Source of the DNA: Hydrogenophaga sp.
GTDB lineage: Bacteria > Pseudomonadota > Gammaproteobacteria > Burkholderiales > Burkholderiaceae_C
NCBI GenBank assembly: GCA_030682835.1
Contig: JAUXNG010000051.1
Coordinates: 1-64,000 of the forward strand
Length of the DNA: 64,000 bases
Reading direction: 5' to 3'
Shown: one piece after another, positions 24,491-31,331 of the stretch
Numbering within the stretch: position 1 is the stretch's first letter
Layout: each line of letters begins with the position of its first letter
Notes under the pieces: generated by a model
Database searches by the model: none
Seen by the model: only the letters and a program-made list of their open reading frames with translations
What the model was told of the DNA's origin: nothing
Made by a program: the position numbers and the translations under genes

Positions 24491-24942
24491 GCACCACGCT
24501 CCACTCCCCCACCGCCCAACCGGCGCCCGCCTCGCCGGTGGCACGCCTGCTGGCCACGCTGGCCGCTGGCGTGCTGTTCGGTTTCGGCCTGGCGCTCTCG
24601 ACCATGGTGCAACCCGAGGTGGTGCTGAGCTTTCTGCGCTTTGAAGACTTCGGCCTGATGCTCGTCATGGGTGGCGCGGTGGCGGTGACGCTGCTGGGCT
24701 ACCAGCTGCTGCCACGGCTGTTCAAGGGGCCTCTGCTGGGTGGTGGTTTCCAGCGCCACACCAGCCACTGGAACCGCGACACGCTGCAGGGCGCGGCGCT
24801 GTTTGGGGTCGGCTGGGGACTGTGCGGCGTGTGTCCCGGCCCCGCCATTGCCGGCCTGGGCACCGGCAACTGGGCCCTGCTCTGGGCGCTGGCCGGCATT
24901 GCGCTGGGTGCGCTGGCGCAAGGCCTGCGCGCCCGGAACTGA
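24487..24942 (+). CDS. YeeE/YedE (DUF395) transporter subunit, second half
   Basis: 151 residues from the ATG overlapping the previous stop by four bases. After a short polar start come four hydrophobic segments; GFGLALSTMVQPEVVLSFL is typical of the second DUF395 half, and GLCGVCPGPAIAGLG carries the conserved cysteines near the C-terminus. It presumably assembles with the preceding protein into one membrane channel for a reduced sulfur compound. The coupled start suggests equal synthesis of both halves. Confidence 0.82.
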   Translation: MSTTLHSPTAQPAPASPVARLLATLAAGVLFGFGLALSTMVQPEVVLSFLRFEDFGLMLVMGGAVAVTLLGYQLLPRLFKGPLLGGGFQRHTSHWNRDTLQGAALFGVGWGLCGVCPGPAIAGLGTGNWALLWALAGIALGALAQGLRARN

Positions 24943-24949
24943 TGCTCAC

Positions 24950-25600
24950 ATGAACAACCTGCCCTTCAGCCCGGCCGCGGACCGCAACAAGCAGCCCATC
25001 CTGGAGGCGCTGCGCCGGTTGCTGCCACCCCATGGGCTGGCCCTGGAGATCGCCGCCGGCACCGGTCAGCACACGGCGTGGCTGGCGGGCGGCATGCCCA
25101 GCTGGACCTGGCAGCCCACCGACCTGGATCCGAACGCCCTGCCAGCCATCGCCGCCTGGGTGGCACAGGCCGGCGTGGCCAATGTGCGGCCGCCCCGGCA
25201 ACTCGACGTGACGACGCCCCTGTGGCCCGACAGCACACAGCCCTTCAGCGAGCCGTTCGACGCCATCTTCTGCGCCAACCTGCTGCACATCGCCCCCTGG
25301 GCCGCCTGCCAGGCGCTCATGCAGGGCGCGGCCCGCCACCTCACGCCCGACGGCCTGCTCATCACCTACGGCCCTTACCTGGAAGAAGGCGTGCCCACCT
25401 CGACGGGTAACCGCGGCTTTGATGCCAGCCTGCGCGCCACCAACCCGGCCTGGGGCCTGCGGCACCTGCGGGACGTGGCCGAGGAAGCACGGCAGGCGGG
25501 TTTCAGCCTGCGCCAGCGTGTGCCCATGCCAGCCAACAACCTGCTGCTGGTCTGGTCGCGGGGAACCACAAGCGACAGCGGCGGCTCCACCCCGGGCTGA
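24950..25600 (+). CDS. DUF938 SAM-dependent methyltransferase-like protein
   Basis: 216 residues. FSPAADRNKQPILEAL at the N-terminus is the DUF938 hallmark; ALEIAAGTGQHTAWLA is the SAM-binding loop, WQPTDLDPNALPAI the acidic loop, FDAIFCANLLHIAPW the post-motif and LITYGPYLEEG further on. The start is 8 bases after the YeeE/YedE second half, so the three genes are likely one transcript. The substrate of DUF938 proteins is unknown. Confidence 0.85.
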   Translation: MNNLPFSPAADRNKQPILEALRRLLPPHGLALEIAAGTGQHTAWLAGGMPSWTWQPTDLDPNALPAIAAWVAQAGVANVRPPRQLDVTTPLWPDSTQPFSEPFDAIFCANLLHIAPWAACQALMQGAARHLTPDGLLITYGPYLEEGVPTSTGNRGFDASLRATNPAWGLRHLRDVAEEARQAGFSLRQRVPMPANNLLLVWSRGTTSDSGGSTPG

Positions 25601-25641
25601 ACGGCCAGCCCGGCCGCCCTCTTTGCCATCACCCCACCCTC

Positions 25642-26133
25642 ATGCTCAGAAACCTGAAAGACCTGTTTGACCAGCTGGCCCGCAGCCTGGACACAGCCGC
25701 TTCGCAGCCTCCTGCCGAACGCGAGCACACCCTGCAGCTGGCCACCGCCGTGCTGCTGGTCGAGGTGATGCGCGCCGACCCCTCGGTGAGCGAGGCCGAA
25801 TGCGATGCCGTGGTGCGGGCTCTTCGGGGCAAGTTCGCGCTGGCAGAAGACGAACTGGCCCGCCTGCTCGACTTGGCCCACGAAACCGCCCGCACCGCCT
25901 ACGACTACCAGCGCTTCACCAGCAGCCTGAACGAACACTTCAGCCAGGAACAGAAGATCCGCGTGGTCGAGGCGATGTGGGAAGTGGCCTATGCCGACCA
26001 GCGCATCGACCCGAACGAGCACCACGTGATCAGCAAGGTGGCAGGGCTTCTGCACGTCACGCACGGCGAATACATCGGCGCCAAGCTGCGCGCCCAGGAA
26101 GCTGCTCAGTCATCAGCCCCCCAGGGAGACTGA
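25642..26133 (+). CDS. TerB-family tellurite-resistance-like protein
   Basis: 163 residues, all helical. The TerB pattern is seen as ATAVLLVEVMRADPSVSEAECDAV and, about 75 residues later, MWEVAYADQRIDPNEHHVISKVAGLLHV, two acidic EF-hand-like repeats. TerB proteins are cytoplasmic or membrane-associated and may bind divalent metals; most isolated members have no proven link to tellurite. No other ter genes are near. Confidence 0.82.
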   Translation: MLRNLKDLFDQLARSLDTAASQPPAEREHTLQLATAVLLVEVMRADPSVSEAECDAVVRALRGKFALAEDELARLLDLAHETARTAYDYQRFTSSLNEHFSQEQKIRVVEAMWEVAYADQRIDPNEHHVISKVAGLLHVTHGEYIGAKLRAQEAAQSSAPQGD

Positions 26134-26260
26134 TGCCGCACCGCGCAGGGCGACACACCTGCTTGCAAGCGCCGCCCACCGGTCTGCGATGATGCGCCCA
26201 AGCCGCTGACAGGCGGTGCCTGTTCAGCCGACCCCCTGCCGACCTTCTGTAGTTCCCGCC

Positions 26261-26851
26261 ATGACCACCCGACGCGCCACCCTCGCCCTCTCTGTTCTGC
26301 TCGCTCTGGGCCTGGGCGCCTGTTCCCGTGACGACAAGCCGGCGCCCGCCGCTGCACCTGGCGCCATGAGCCCGGCACAGGCGTTCGAAGCCGTGGCAGC
26401 CCAGGGCCGCGGCTTCAACGTGGGCACGCTCATGAGCGCCAACCCGGTGTACGTGTTGTTCGACCCCCAGTGCCCGCACTGTGGCCACCTCTGGAACGCC
26501 GCCCGGCCGCTGCAGAACAACATGAAGTTCGTGTGGATTCCGGTGGCCATCCTCGGCCCCAAGAGCCTGCCGCAGGGCGCGGCGCTGATGCAGGCCGCCG
26601 ACCCGGTGCAGGCCATGAACGACCACGAACAATCGCTGCTGGCCGGGCAGGGCGGCACGTCCGCCTCGGCCAGCGTGCCGGACGATATCTCGGACGCGAT
26701 CAAGGCCAACACCGCGCTGCTCAACAGCCTGGGTGCCGAGTCGGTGCCGTTCATCGTGGCCCGCCACGCGCGCAGCGGCGAGGTGGTCACCCGCGCCGGC
26801 TCCATGGACACCGCAGCGCTGGTCAATTTCCTGGGCATGGGCGAGCGCTGA
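26261..26851 (+). CDS. DsbG/DsbC-like thiol:disulfide interchange lipoprotein
   Basis: 196 residues from ATG 26261. The signal ends in a lipobox (LGLGAC), then an Ala/Pro linker and a thioredoxin-like domain with active site FDPQCPHCGHLW (CPHC) at about residue 70, an inserted helical part, and SVPFIVARHA with the cis-proline. It lacks the N-terminal dimerisation domain of DsbC/DsbG. It is likely a membrane-anchored periplasmic oxidoreductase. Confidence 0.8.
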   Translation: MTTRRATLALSVLLALGLGACSRDDKPAPAAAPGAMSPAQAFEAVAAQGRGFNVGTLMSANPVYVLFDPQCPHCGHLWNAARPLQNNMKFVWIPVAILGPKSLPQGAALMQAADPVQAMNDHEQSLLAGQGGTSASASVPDDISDAIKANTALLNSLGAESVPFIVARHARSGEVVTRAGSMDTAALVNFLGMGER

Positions 26852-26940
26852 AACCCCGGCCGGTGCCTCCGGGGTGCGCGGAATCTGCCTTACCATCGGC
26901 GCTGAAAGGCCACAGTCCGTGGCTGCCAACGGAGTCCCCC

Positions 26941-27081
26941 ATGGGCAAAGAACAGCGCAACGAAAAGATGTCGAAAAAACCGAAAAAGGACACCTCGGCC
27001 CCCAAGGGCCCGGTGAGTTCGGACCGACCCACCCCGCCGATGACCTCGGTGCTGCCGCGCGGCAAAGAAAAGAACAAGTGA
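26941..27081 (+). CDS. Small Lys-rich conserved hypothetical protein
   Basis: 46 residues from ATG 26941 (MGKEQRNEKMSKKPKKD), ending PRGKEKNK. Very basic and probably disordered; short Lys-rich proteins of this kind, with KKPKKD near the N-terminus, are common in Burkholderiales. Its stop is 10 bases before the DUF427 gene, so the two are probably co-transcribed. Function unknown; nucleic-acid binding is a guess from the charge. Confidence 0.6.
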   Translation: MGKEQRNEKMSKKPKKDTSAPKGPVSSDRPTPPMTSVLPRGKEKNK

Positions 27082-27091
27082 GCCCCTGCGC

Positions 27092-27373
27092 ATGAAAGCC
27101 ACCTGGAACGGCGCCGTGATCGCCGAAAGCGATGACACCGTGCTGGTGGAGGGCAACCACTACTTTCCCGAGAGCGCACTCAACCGAGCGGTGGTGACCT
27201 TCAGCAACCACCGCACCAGCTGCCCCTGGAAGGGCCAGGCGCACTATTACTCGCTGCTGGTGAACGGCGAACTCAACGCGGACGCCGCCTGGTACTACCC
27301 GGACCCCAAGCCGGAGGCCGACAACATCCGCGGGCGCGTGGCCTTCTGGAAAGGCGTGAAGGTCGAGGCCTGA
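27092..27373 (+). CDS. DUF427 domain protein
   Basis: 93 residues, one DUF427 domain: MKATWNGAVIAESDDTVLVEGNHYFP, then TSCPWKGQAHYYSLLV and AAWYYPDPKPEADNIRGRVAFWKGVKVE. This beta-barrel family is small and widespread; conserved Cys-Pro-Trp-Lys-Gly and Tyr/His residues line a pocket of unknown ligand. Cytoplasmic. Confidence 0.9.
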   Translation: MKATWNGAVIAESDDTVLVEGNHYFPESALNRAVVTFSNHRTSCPWKGQAHYYSLLVNGELNADAAWYYPDPKPEADNIRGRVAFWKGVKVEA

Positions 27374-27383
27374 GGCGGCGGGC

Positions 27384-27986
27384 TCACTTCCCCGCGCCGC
27401 CCAGCTTGCGCAGCTTGGCCTGCCACTCGGCCACGCCCTTGTCGCCCAGCTTGTCCACCATGCCCACCAGGGTCTCGTGGATGGGCCCGAATCCCACAAA
27501 ACCCAAAATGTTGCGCTCCAGCGCCTTGAGGCTGTGCGCGCGGAAATACCAGCGGTAGACGAGGGCCGGCATGCCCATGGTCACGACCACCCGGGCCGAA
27601 CGGCCTTTGAGCCCCTTGCGGCCAAACGGGTTGCCGCCTTCGGGGCCAAACGCAAAACCCGGTCGTGCCACCTGTTCCAGGAAACCCTTGAGCATGGCAG
27701 GCATGTCACCCAGCCAGAGCGGAAAGAAGATCACCACGTGCTGGGCCCAGGCCAGGTCGTCCTGTGCACCCTGCAGCGTAGGCGGCACCGGGCCGTGCTG
27801 CCAGTCCTGCGGACTTCGAAGCAAGGGAAAGTCGAGCGTGGCGATGGCTATGCGCCGCAGCTCGTGGCCCGCGGCGGCGGCGCCTTCGGCGTAGGCGTCG
27901 GCCAGCACGTGGTTGAGGTGGTGCTCGTCCGGGTCGGGGTGGCCTTCGATGAGCAGGATGCGGCGGGGGGTGGAGGGGGTGGTCAT
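27384..27986 (-). CDS. NAD(P)H-dependent oxidoreductase, flavodoxin-like fold (NQO1/KefF type)
   Basis: 200 residues. ILLIEGHPDPDEHHLNHVLADAY is the FMN/FAD phosphate-binding start of the family, ADDLAWAQHVVIFFPLWLGDMPAMLKGFLEQV the flavin-ring contact, and FGRKGLKGRSARVVVTMGMP the later strand. These enzymes reduce quinones or serve as potassium-efflux regulators. The ATG is 58 bases downstream of a TTGAC-N4-GTCAA palindrome, so oxygen-dependent control is possible. Convergent with the DUF427 gene. Confidence 0.88.
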   Translation of the reverse strand: MTTPSTPRRILLIEGHPDPDEHHLNHVLADAYAEGAAAAGHELRRIAIATLDFPLLRSPQDWQHGPVPPTLQGAQDDLAWAQHVVIFFPLWLGDMPAMLKGFLEQVARPGFAFGPEGGNPFGRKGLKGRSARVVVTMGMPALVYRWYFRAHSLKALERNILGFVGFGPIHETLVGMVDKLGDKGVAEWQAKLRKLGGAGK

Positions 27987-28043
27987 GGCAGCTCGCGTGT
28001 GTGAGAGGTGCCTCCATGCTCACACCGAGCCGCCACGCAGGCT

Positions 28044-28057
28044 TTGACCCGCGTCAA
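28044..28057. promoter_or_regulatory. Candidate FNR/Anr-type box
   Basis: TTGACCCGCGTCAA, a perfect 5-bp inverted repeat with 4-base spacer, lies between the end of ylqF and the start of the minus-strand NAD(P)H oxidoreductase gene. It matches TTGAY-N4-RTCAA. Confidence 0.45.
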
Positions 28058-28070
28058 GCCGGGTGCGTGG

Positions 28071-29012
28071 TCAGCGCCGGTCGGGCTTGCGCGGCTTGTT
28101 GCTGCGCTCTTTCTTGCGCCCCTGACGCTCGGCGTCGGCTTTCAGCCCGGCGCTGAGCCACTGCTGGAACATCTCGGGCGTCTCCAGCGTGGTGCGCCCG
28201 ATGGCGTTGCTGCGGAAGTCGGCAATCACCAGCTCGGCCGCCTTCTGCCAGTTGATCTGGCCACCCGTGGCGATGGCCCCGCGCTTGCGCGCGATGGCCT
28301 CCATCACGCCCTCGTCGGGCAGGGCGGCAATGGCCTCGTTCGACAGGCCGAGTTTGTAGCGTGCTTCCAGCAGGGCCGGGTACGCCACTTTGAGCTTGGC
28401 CAGCAGTTCCAGCGCCACTTCCTGGTCGTCGTAGGCGTTGCGGCCAACCGCGCCGCTGGCCGCCAGGTTGTAGCCGCTCTCGGGCACCACGATGCGCGGC
28501 CAGAGCATGCCGGGCGTGTCGTACAGATAAAAATCGTCGGCCAGGGCCAGGCGCGATTCGCTGCGGGTGATGCCGGCCTCGTCGCCGGTCTTGGCCGCGC
28601 GCTTTCCCATGAGGGTGTTGATGAGCGTGGACTTGCCCACGTTGGGAATGCCGCAGATCAGCACCCGCATCGGTTTGACCATGCCGCCGCGGTTCGGGGC
28701 CAGTTCGTGGCAGGACGCAATGATGGCGCGGGCGGGGGCCGTCACGCTGGCGTCCAGCGCAATGGCGCGCGTGTTCGGCTGGGCGTTGTAGTGCGCCAGC
28801 CAGGCGGCGGTGCGCTCGGGGTCGGCCATGTCCTGCTTGTTGACCACCTTCAGCGTTGGCTTGCCGGCGGTGAGTTCGGCCAGCAGGGGGTTGGCGCTGG
28901 AGCCGGGCAGGCGGGCGTCGAGCATCTCGATGACGACGTCAATCTCTTTCACACGCTCGGTGATGGCCTTGCGCGTGAGGTGCATGTGCCCGGGAAACCA
29001 CTGGATGCTCAT
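28071..29012 (-). CDS. ylqF: Ribosome biogenesis GTPase YlqF/RbgA
   Basis: 313 residues of the circularly permuted GTPase type. The motif order is G4 (NKQDM) before G1 (GIPNVGKSTLIN) and G3 (DTPG), as in YlqF/RbgA. IQWFPGHMHLTRKAI at the N-terminus is the family start. The C-terminal part (residues about 225-313) ends in a basic KKERSNKPRKPDRR tail. It helps late 50S subunit assembly in Gram-positives; the proteobacterial orthologue is presumed to do likewise. Confidence 0.92.
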   Translation of the reverse strand: MSIQWFPGHMHLTRKAITERVKEIDVVIEMLDARLPGSSANPLLAELTAGKPTLKVVNKQDMADPERTAAWLAHYNAQPNTRAIALDASVTAPARAIIASCHELAPNRGGMVKPMRVLICGIPNVGKSTLINTLMGKRAAKTGDEAGITRSESRLALADDFYLYDTPGMLWPRIVVPESGYNLAASGAVGRNAYDDQEVALELLAKLKVAYPALLEARYKLGLSNEAIAALPDEGVMEAIARKRGAIATGGQINWQKAAELVIADFRSNAIGRTTLETPEMFQQWLSAGLKADAERQGRKKERSNKPRKPDRR

Positions 29013-29172
29013 CGGGGAAACGTTCTTTCAGGTCTTGCAGGGGTCGTGGCAGAGGCCACGAGGGAGCAGGGATTGTGCCTTGCGGCCCGCCCACCAGGCT
29101 GCTTGCTCGGTGTAAGTCCGCAGGCGCTGGCCGCGACGCGTCCCTAGAATGACCAGCACCCCCACTGTCCAC

Positions 29173-29181
29173 TTATCCACA
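29173..29181 (+). promoter_or_regulatory. Consensus DnaA box
   Basis: TTATCCACA, a perfect match to the E. coli DnaA box, nine bases before the ATG at 29190. One site could be chance, but three related sequences lie about 530-700 bases further on. Confidence 0.4.
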
Positions 29182-29189
29182 GGAACGCC

Positions 29190-29660
29190 ATGAGCATCAC
29201 CGTCAAGATCGATCTGGGTTACGAGTTCGACGTCAAGGCCAGGGCCGCCGAGGTGTTCGCGCTGCTGTCGGACGTGCCCGCCTCGGTGAGCCACTTCCCG
29301 AAGGTGGAGAAGCTCACGGACCTGGGCGATGGCGTCTACCGATGGGACATGGAGAAGGTGGGCACGGCCCAGGTGAACATACAGACCATCTACGCCAGCC
29401 GCTACGCCAGCGACAAGGCCCGCGGCACCGTCACCTGGACGCCGGTGAAAGGCGTGGGCAACGCGCTGGTGGGCGGGAGCTGGACCATCGTGGACAAGAA
29501 AAAAGCCACGGGGCTGACGCTCGCCATCGAAGGCGTGATCGAGGTGCCGCTGCCCGGCCTCATGAAGATGGTGGTGTCTCCGGTGGTGCAGGCCGAGTTC
29601 GAAAAACTGGTCGAGCAGTACATCGACAACCTCATCGGTGCACTGGGCGGCGAAGCCTGA
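29190..29660 (+). CDS. SRPBCC-family (START/polyketide cyclase-like) protein
   Basis: 156 residues forming one helix-grip fold: FDVKARAAEVFALLSDVPASVSHFP at the N-terminus, central strands VYRWDMEKVGT and SWTIVDKKKATGLTLAIEG, and a long C-terminal helix (SPVVQAEFEKLVEQYIDNLIGAL). Such proteins bind lipids or hydrophobic ligands. The gene sits between a consensus DnaA box and the DnaA-box-rich intergenic region, with no obvious operon partner. Confidence 0.8.
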   Translation: MSITVKIDLGYEFDVKARAAEVFALLSDVPASVSHFPKVEKLTDLGDGVYRWDMEKVGTAQVNIQTIYASRYASDKARGTVTWTPVKGVGNALVGGSWTIVDKKKATGLTLAIEGVIEVPLPGLMKMVVSPVVQAEFEKLVEQYIDNLIGALGGEA

Positions 29661-29670
29661 CTGTGTGGCA

Positions 29671-29931
29671 GGGGACAAGTTGTCCCTCACATCACTGGAC
29701 AAAGCTGTGCATAAGCCGGGGCAAGTTCTGTACTGCATTCATAAGTCTTTGATTTATAACAATAATTTATAGAATGCTCAATAAAAAGGCAGCTCCGCAC
29801 GCGTTCGAAATGGCGTTCAGACAAGGCCCAGCCTCTGTGGATAACACCGATTTGTCCCTCGAAAACTGGGACAAGTGTGTGCATAACGCAGGGTTTTCCC
29901 TGTAAGAACCACGCAAGTCCTTGATCTGTAA
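29671..29931. promoter_or_regulatory. AT-rich region with DnaA-box-like sites and direct repeats (origin-like)
   Basis: Three TTATNCACA-type boxes read on the minus strand: TGTGCATAA at 29706-29714, TGTGGATAA at 29836-29844 and TGTGCATAA at 29878-29886. They are interleaved with GGGACAA/TTGTCCC inverted pairs (29672-29686 and 29852-29874), a 17-base direct repeat AAGTCYTTGATYTRTAA (29743 and 29915) and a large inverted repeat (29735-29744 with 29767-29777) around an AT-rich core. This resembles a replication origin or DnaA-titration site. No dnaA, repA or parA gene is in the window, so the role is inferred. Confidence 0.5.
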
Positions 29932-29975
29932 GGATCGGCTACAAACTGCCTTCCAAACAGGCAAATCAGGCTTTC

Positions 29976-30335
29976 ATGACCCCCGCACCCAGGAAATCGG
30001 GGCCCCAGCCCCCCGATAACACCCCGCCCAGCGCCCCCGACAACGCGCCCGCCGCGTCGCCGCGCCTGACGGTGCGCCTGCACCCGTCCGGTCGCACGGT
30101 GGCAGCGCGCCCCGATCAGACTTTGTGGGCCGCGCTGGATGCGGCGGGTGAAATGTGGCCGGTGTCGTGCCGCAACGGCAGCTGCCGAACCTGCATCGGT
30201 CGCCTGCTGGCTGGCGAGGTGCGCTACACCGTGCCATGGCCAGGCCTGCTGCCGGAAGAGAAGGCCAGCGGCCATGTGCTGCCCTGCGTGGCCTGCCCCG
30301 TCACCTCCGTGGTGCTGACAGGCCCGGGCGACTGA
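29976..30335 (+). CDS. 2Fe-2S ferredoxin (plant-type)
   Basis: 119 residues. After a Pro-rich N-terminal extension of about 30 residues, the beta-grasp domain has TLWAALDAAGEMWPVSCRNGSCRTCIGRL: the C-x4-C-x2-C ligands, with the fourth Cys in VLPCVACP. It would carry one electron to an oxygenase or reductase. The promoter-side sequence is the AT-rich origin-like region. Its reductase or oxygenase partner is not adjacent. Confidence 0.85.
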   Translation: MTPAPRKSGPQPPDNTPPSAPDNAPAASPRLTVRLHPSGRTVAARPDQTLWAALDAAGEMWPVSCRNGSCRTCIGRLLAGEVRYTVPWPGLLPEEKASGHVLPCVACPVTSVVLTGPGD

Positions 30336-30346
30336 GCGCCCGCGGT

Positions 30347-31237
30347 TCAGGTGTTCAGGTGATCGCGGAAGAAGGCCAGCGTGCGCTGCCAGGCCAGGTC
30401 GGCCGCGGCGGCGTCGAAGCGGGGCGTGGTGTCGTTGTGGAAGCCGTGCTGGGTGCCCGGGTACTGGTGGGCTGTGTAGCGCGCACCAGCCGCCTTGAGG
30501 GCCGCCTCGTAGGCGGGCCAGCCCGCGTTGATGCGCTCGTCCACCGCGGCAAAGTGGATCAGCAGAGGGGCCTTCACGCGCGCGGCATCCTGCACGGGTG
30601 GGTGGTTGCCGTAGAAGGGCACGGCGGCCCCCAGATCCGGCAGTTCGGTGGCGAGCATGTGGGCGATACCGCCGCCATAACAGAAACCCACCACACCGAT
30701 GCGGCCGTTGCCGTCGGGGCGCTGCCTGAGCGCGGCGGCGGCAGCCAGAAAGTCCTGCCGGGTCTTTCCCTGGTCAAGCTGGGCGAACAGGGCACGCGCC
30801 CGGTCTTCGTCGCCCGGGTAGCCCCCCAGCGGCGTCAGCGCATCCGGCGCCAGGGCCACAAAACCTTCCAGCGCCAGGCGGCGCGCCACGTCTTCGATGT
30901 GGGGGTTCAGGCCCCGGTTCTCGTGCACCACCAGCACACCCGGCAGCTGGGCCACGCCCTGTGCGGGCCGGGCCACATACGACCGGATCGTGCCGTGGCC
31001 TGCAGGTGATGGGACGTCGACGCGTTCGGTGTGCACACGGGCATCGTCCGGCGGAACGATCTGCGCCGTGGCAAACCGGGGACTGAGCACCGCCAGCAGA
31101 CCGGCCGCCGACAGTCCACCCACGGCGAAGCGCGAAGCCCGGTCGAGAAAGCTGCGCCGGTCGATGTCGCCGTGCACGTACGCGTCGAACAGGATCAGCA
31201 GTTCCTGTTCAAAATCGGCGGCGGTGAGGCGGTCCAT
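30347..31237 (-). CDS. Dienelactone hydrolase-family protein, exported by Tat
   Basis: 296 residues. An internal twin-arginine signal is at about residues 26-55 (DRRSFLDRASRFAVGGLSAAG), typical for this clade that starts with a short helical leader. The alpha/beta-hydrolase has nucleophile loop GVVGFCYGGGIAH (Cys in place of Ser, as in DLH), Asp in FAAVDERI and His in GTQHGFHND. It is thus a periplasmic hydrolase; dienelactone itself may not be the substrate. Confidence 0.88.
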   Translation of the reverse strand: MDRLTAADFEQELLILFDAYVHGDIDRRSFLDRASRFAVGGLSAAGLLAVLSPRFATAQIVPPDDARVHTERVDVPSPAGHGTIRSYVARPAQGVAQLPGVLVVHENRGLNPHIEDVARRLALEGFVALAPDALTPLGGYPGDEDRARALFAQLDQGKTRQDFLAAAAALRQRPDGNGRIGVVGFCYGGGIAHMLATELPDLGAAVPFYGNHPPVQDAARVKAPLLIHFAAVDERINAGWPAYEAALKAAGARYTAHQYPGTQHGFHNDTTPRFDAAAADLAWQRTLAFFRDHLNT

Positions 31238-31331
31238 GGCGGGCTCCCGTGAGAAAACCGCAGCTTAGCGGGCACCGCCTCCCGAGCGGGGTGTCGCTTT
31301 GTAATAAGCGAGCAGCCAGCAGCTGCCGCTG

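Noticed and set aside
25642-26133. Tellurite-resistance operon
   Set aside because: Only a lone TerB-type gene is present. No terZACDE genes are near.
26057-27499. A 480-codon minus-strand frame over the DsbG-like and DUF427 genes
   Set aside because: The plus-strand proteins have signal peptide, CPHC and DUF427 signatures. The antisense frame has none.
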